In this document: positions 63,237 to 64,000 of the stretch, in pieces
Layout: each line of letters begins with the position of its first letter
How positions within the stretch are numbered: the first letter of the stretch is position 1
NCBI GenBank assembly: GCA_949373155.1
Contig: CASICK010000010.1
Span: 1-64,000, forward strand
Direction: 5' to 3'
DNA length: 64,000 bases
DNA from: an uncultured Synechococcus sp.
GTDB taxonomy: Bacteria; Cyanobacteriota; Cyanobacteriia; PCC-6307; Cyanobiaceae
Notes under the pieces: model-generated
The model's input: the letters and a program-made list of their open reading frames with translations, nothing else
The model's database searches: none
Told to the model about the DNA's origin: nothing
Position numbers and translations under genes: made by a program

Positions 63237-64000
63237 ATGGCTGTGTCCTCCCCAACTGGTCAAGAACGCCCTTTGCGTTTTCCTCTGAGCCGACAACGGC
63301 GCAAGGTTTGGTTGATTTCCGTGATTGTGCTGTTGATCAGCACGCTTGGTTTAGTCCTGAGCTGGACCAATCCTCAGATTCGCTCGCCTTTAAGGCCTGG
63401 ACTCGATTTCACGGGTGGAACCCAAATCCAGCTTGAACGATTGTGCGGAGATCGTTGCCAAGACGTCAGGGCAATTGATATCCAGCAAAAGCTTGAAAGC
63501 CTCACGTTGCCTTCTGAAGGTCGCGATCAAGACGCCGACACCCTGCCTAATCTCGGTTCTGCTCGAGTTCAGTTGCTCGACAGAGGTGAATCGGTGGTCT
63601 TGCGTATGCCTGCCTTAACCGCCTCGCAGGGGCAGTTTGTAATTGAGGCTGTCGAGCCCATCGCTGGTCCCTTTGAAGTGGGTGGCCAATCTGTTGACAC
63701 GATTGGACCCAGTCTTGGTGGTCAGTTGCTGCGTAGCAGCTTGATCTCGTTGCTGGTGGCGTTTGCTGGCATCGCTCTCTACATCAGCATTCGCTACGAC
63801 GGTCGTTATGCCGTTTTGGCACTCGTGGCCTTAGCCCATGACGTGTTGATCGTTTGTGGTTGCTTCGCCTGGCTTGGATTGATCAGCGGTTTGGAAGTCG
63901 ATAGCTTGTTTGCGGTTTCATTGCTCACCATCGCCGGCTACTCCGTGAATGACACCGTGGTGGTGTTTGATCGCATCCGCGAACGCCAACGTGAAGACGG
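63237..64000 (+). CDS. secF: protein translocase subunit SecF, partial (runs off the window)
   Basis: The ATG at 63237 opens a frame that runs to the window end. The N-terminal span (WLISVIVLLISTLGLVLSW), the PGLDFTGGTQIQLE signature near residue 60, SVDTIGPSLGGQLL and the second and third spans are all present, ending at a VVVFDRIRERQREDG-type loop. It follows secD by three bases. About 255 codons are visible; the C-terminus lies outside. Confidence 0.95.
   Translation, partial: MAVSSPTGQERPLRFPLSRQRRKVWLISVIVLLISTLGLVLSWTNPQIRSPLRPGLDFTGGTQIQLERLCGDRCQDVRAIDIQQKLESLTLPSEGRDQDADTLPNLGSARVQLLDRGESVVLRMPALTASQGQFVIEAVEPIAGPFEVGGQSVDTIGPSLGGQLLRSSLISLLVAFAGIALYISIRYDGRYAVLALVALAHDVLIVCGCFAWLGLISGLEVDSLFAVSLLTIAGYSVNDTVVVFDRIRERQRED

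Overview
The window looks like a chromosomal segment of a marine picocyanobacterium, most likely a phycobilisome-containing marine Synechococcus. This rests on pcyA (phycocyanobilin synthesis), ispG and ispE of the plastid-type isoprenoid pathway, a VTE6-like DUF92 protein, a PAM68-like protein, a DUF1816 protein, DevBCA-type export genes, a cyanobacterial LexA box at umuDC, and small RNAs with the Yfr1 and Yfr2 signature motifs. Genes are densely packed on both strands. No rRNA, CRISPR array, insertion sequence, prophage or replication origin was recognised.

Layout. 0-1.5 kb: AT-rich accessory genes on the minus strand. 1.5-10 kb: mfd, small secreted proteins, a C-terminal processing protease, ispG, a family-4 uracil-DNA glycosylase and a VOC protein. 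10-15.3 kb: a class I aminotransferase, then a PhnD/PhnC/PhnE-like uptake operon with a double-length permease and an SGNH hydrolase. 15.3-18.7 kb: a small sigma-70 factor with a long leader, DUF92, an Ala-rich protein and rsmE. 18.7-26 kb: a glycosyltransferase, the pcyA-devB-devC-devA cluster and two tandem M16 peptidases. 26-29.8 kb: AT-rich small-protein region, tRNA-Pro(GGG), msrA. 29.8-42 kb: an ABC exporter divergent from trpD, then carA, a STAS protein, mini-RNase III, a SpoU methyltransferase with a very long Arg/Ser/Asp repeat, DUF1816, gatA and dnaE. 42-43.5 kb: ruvA-rpsO-PAM68 operon. 43.5-45.6 kb: a gene-poor stretch with three probable small-RNA genes. 45.7-51 kb: a lipoprotein, an EamA transporter, dnaG and small proteins. 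51-53 kb: SOS-regulated umuDC. 53-57.4 kb: accessory genes, rlmH, a pentapeptide-repeat protein and a P-loop gene broken by one amber codon. 57.4-64 kb: YraN, a uridine-kinase-like protein, then rsmA-ispE-DUF3082-small membrane protein-pdhB-secD-secF, running off the edge.

The most interesting material is RNA-level. Two tandem Yfr1-like genes lie beside a Yfr2-like gene near 44 kb. A perfect 11-nt complement of the Yfr1 core, followed by a strong hairpin, lies in the leader of the sigma-factor gene near 15.73 kb; it could be a Yfr1 target site or part of a third, antisense Yfr1-like locus. Other points of note are an intrinsic terminator in the trpD leader, two paralogous small proteins sharing a C-terminal motif, and several broken reading frames. 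All identifications come from reading the sequence; no database search was possible.
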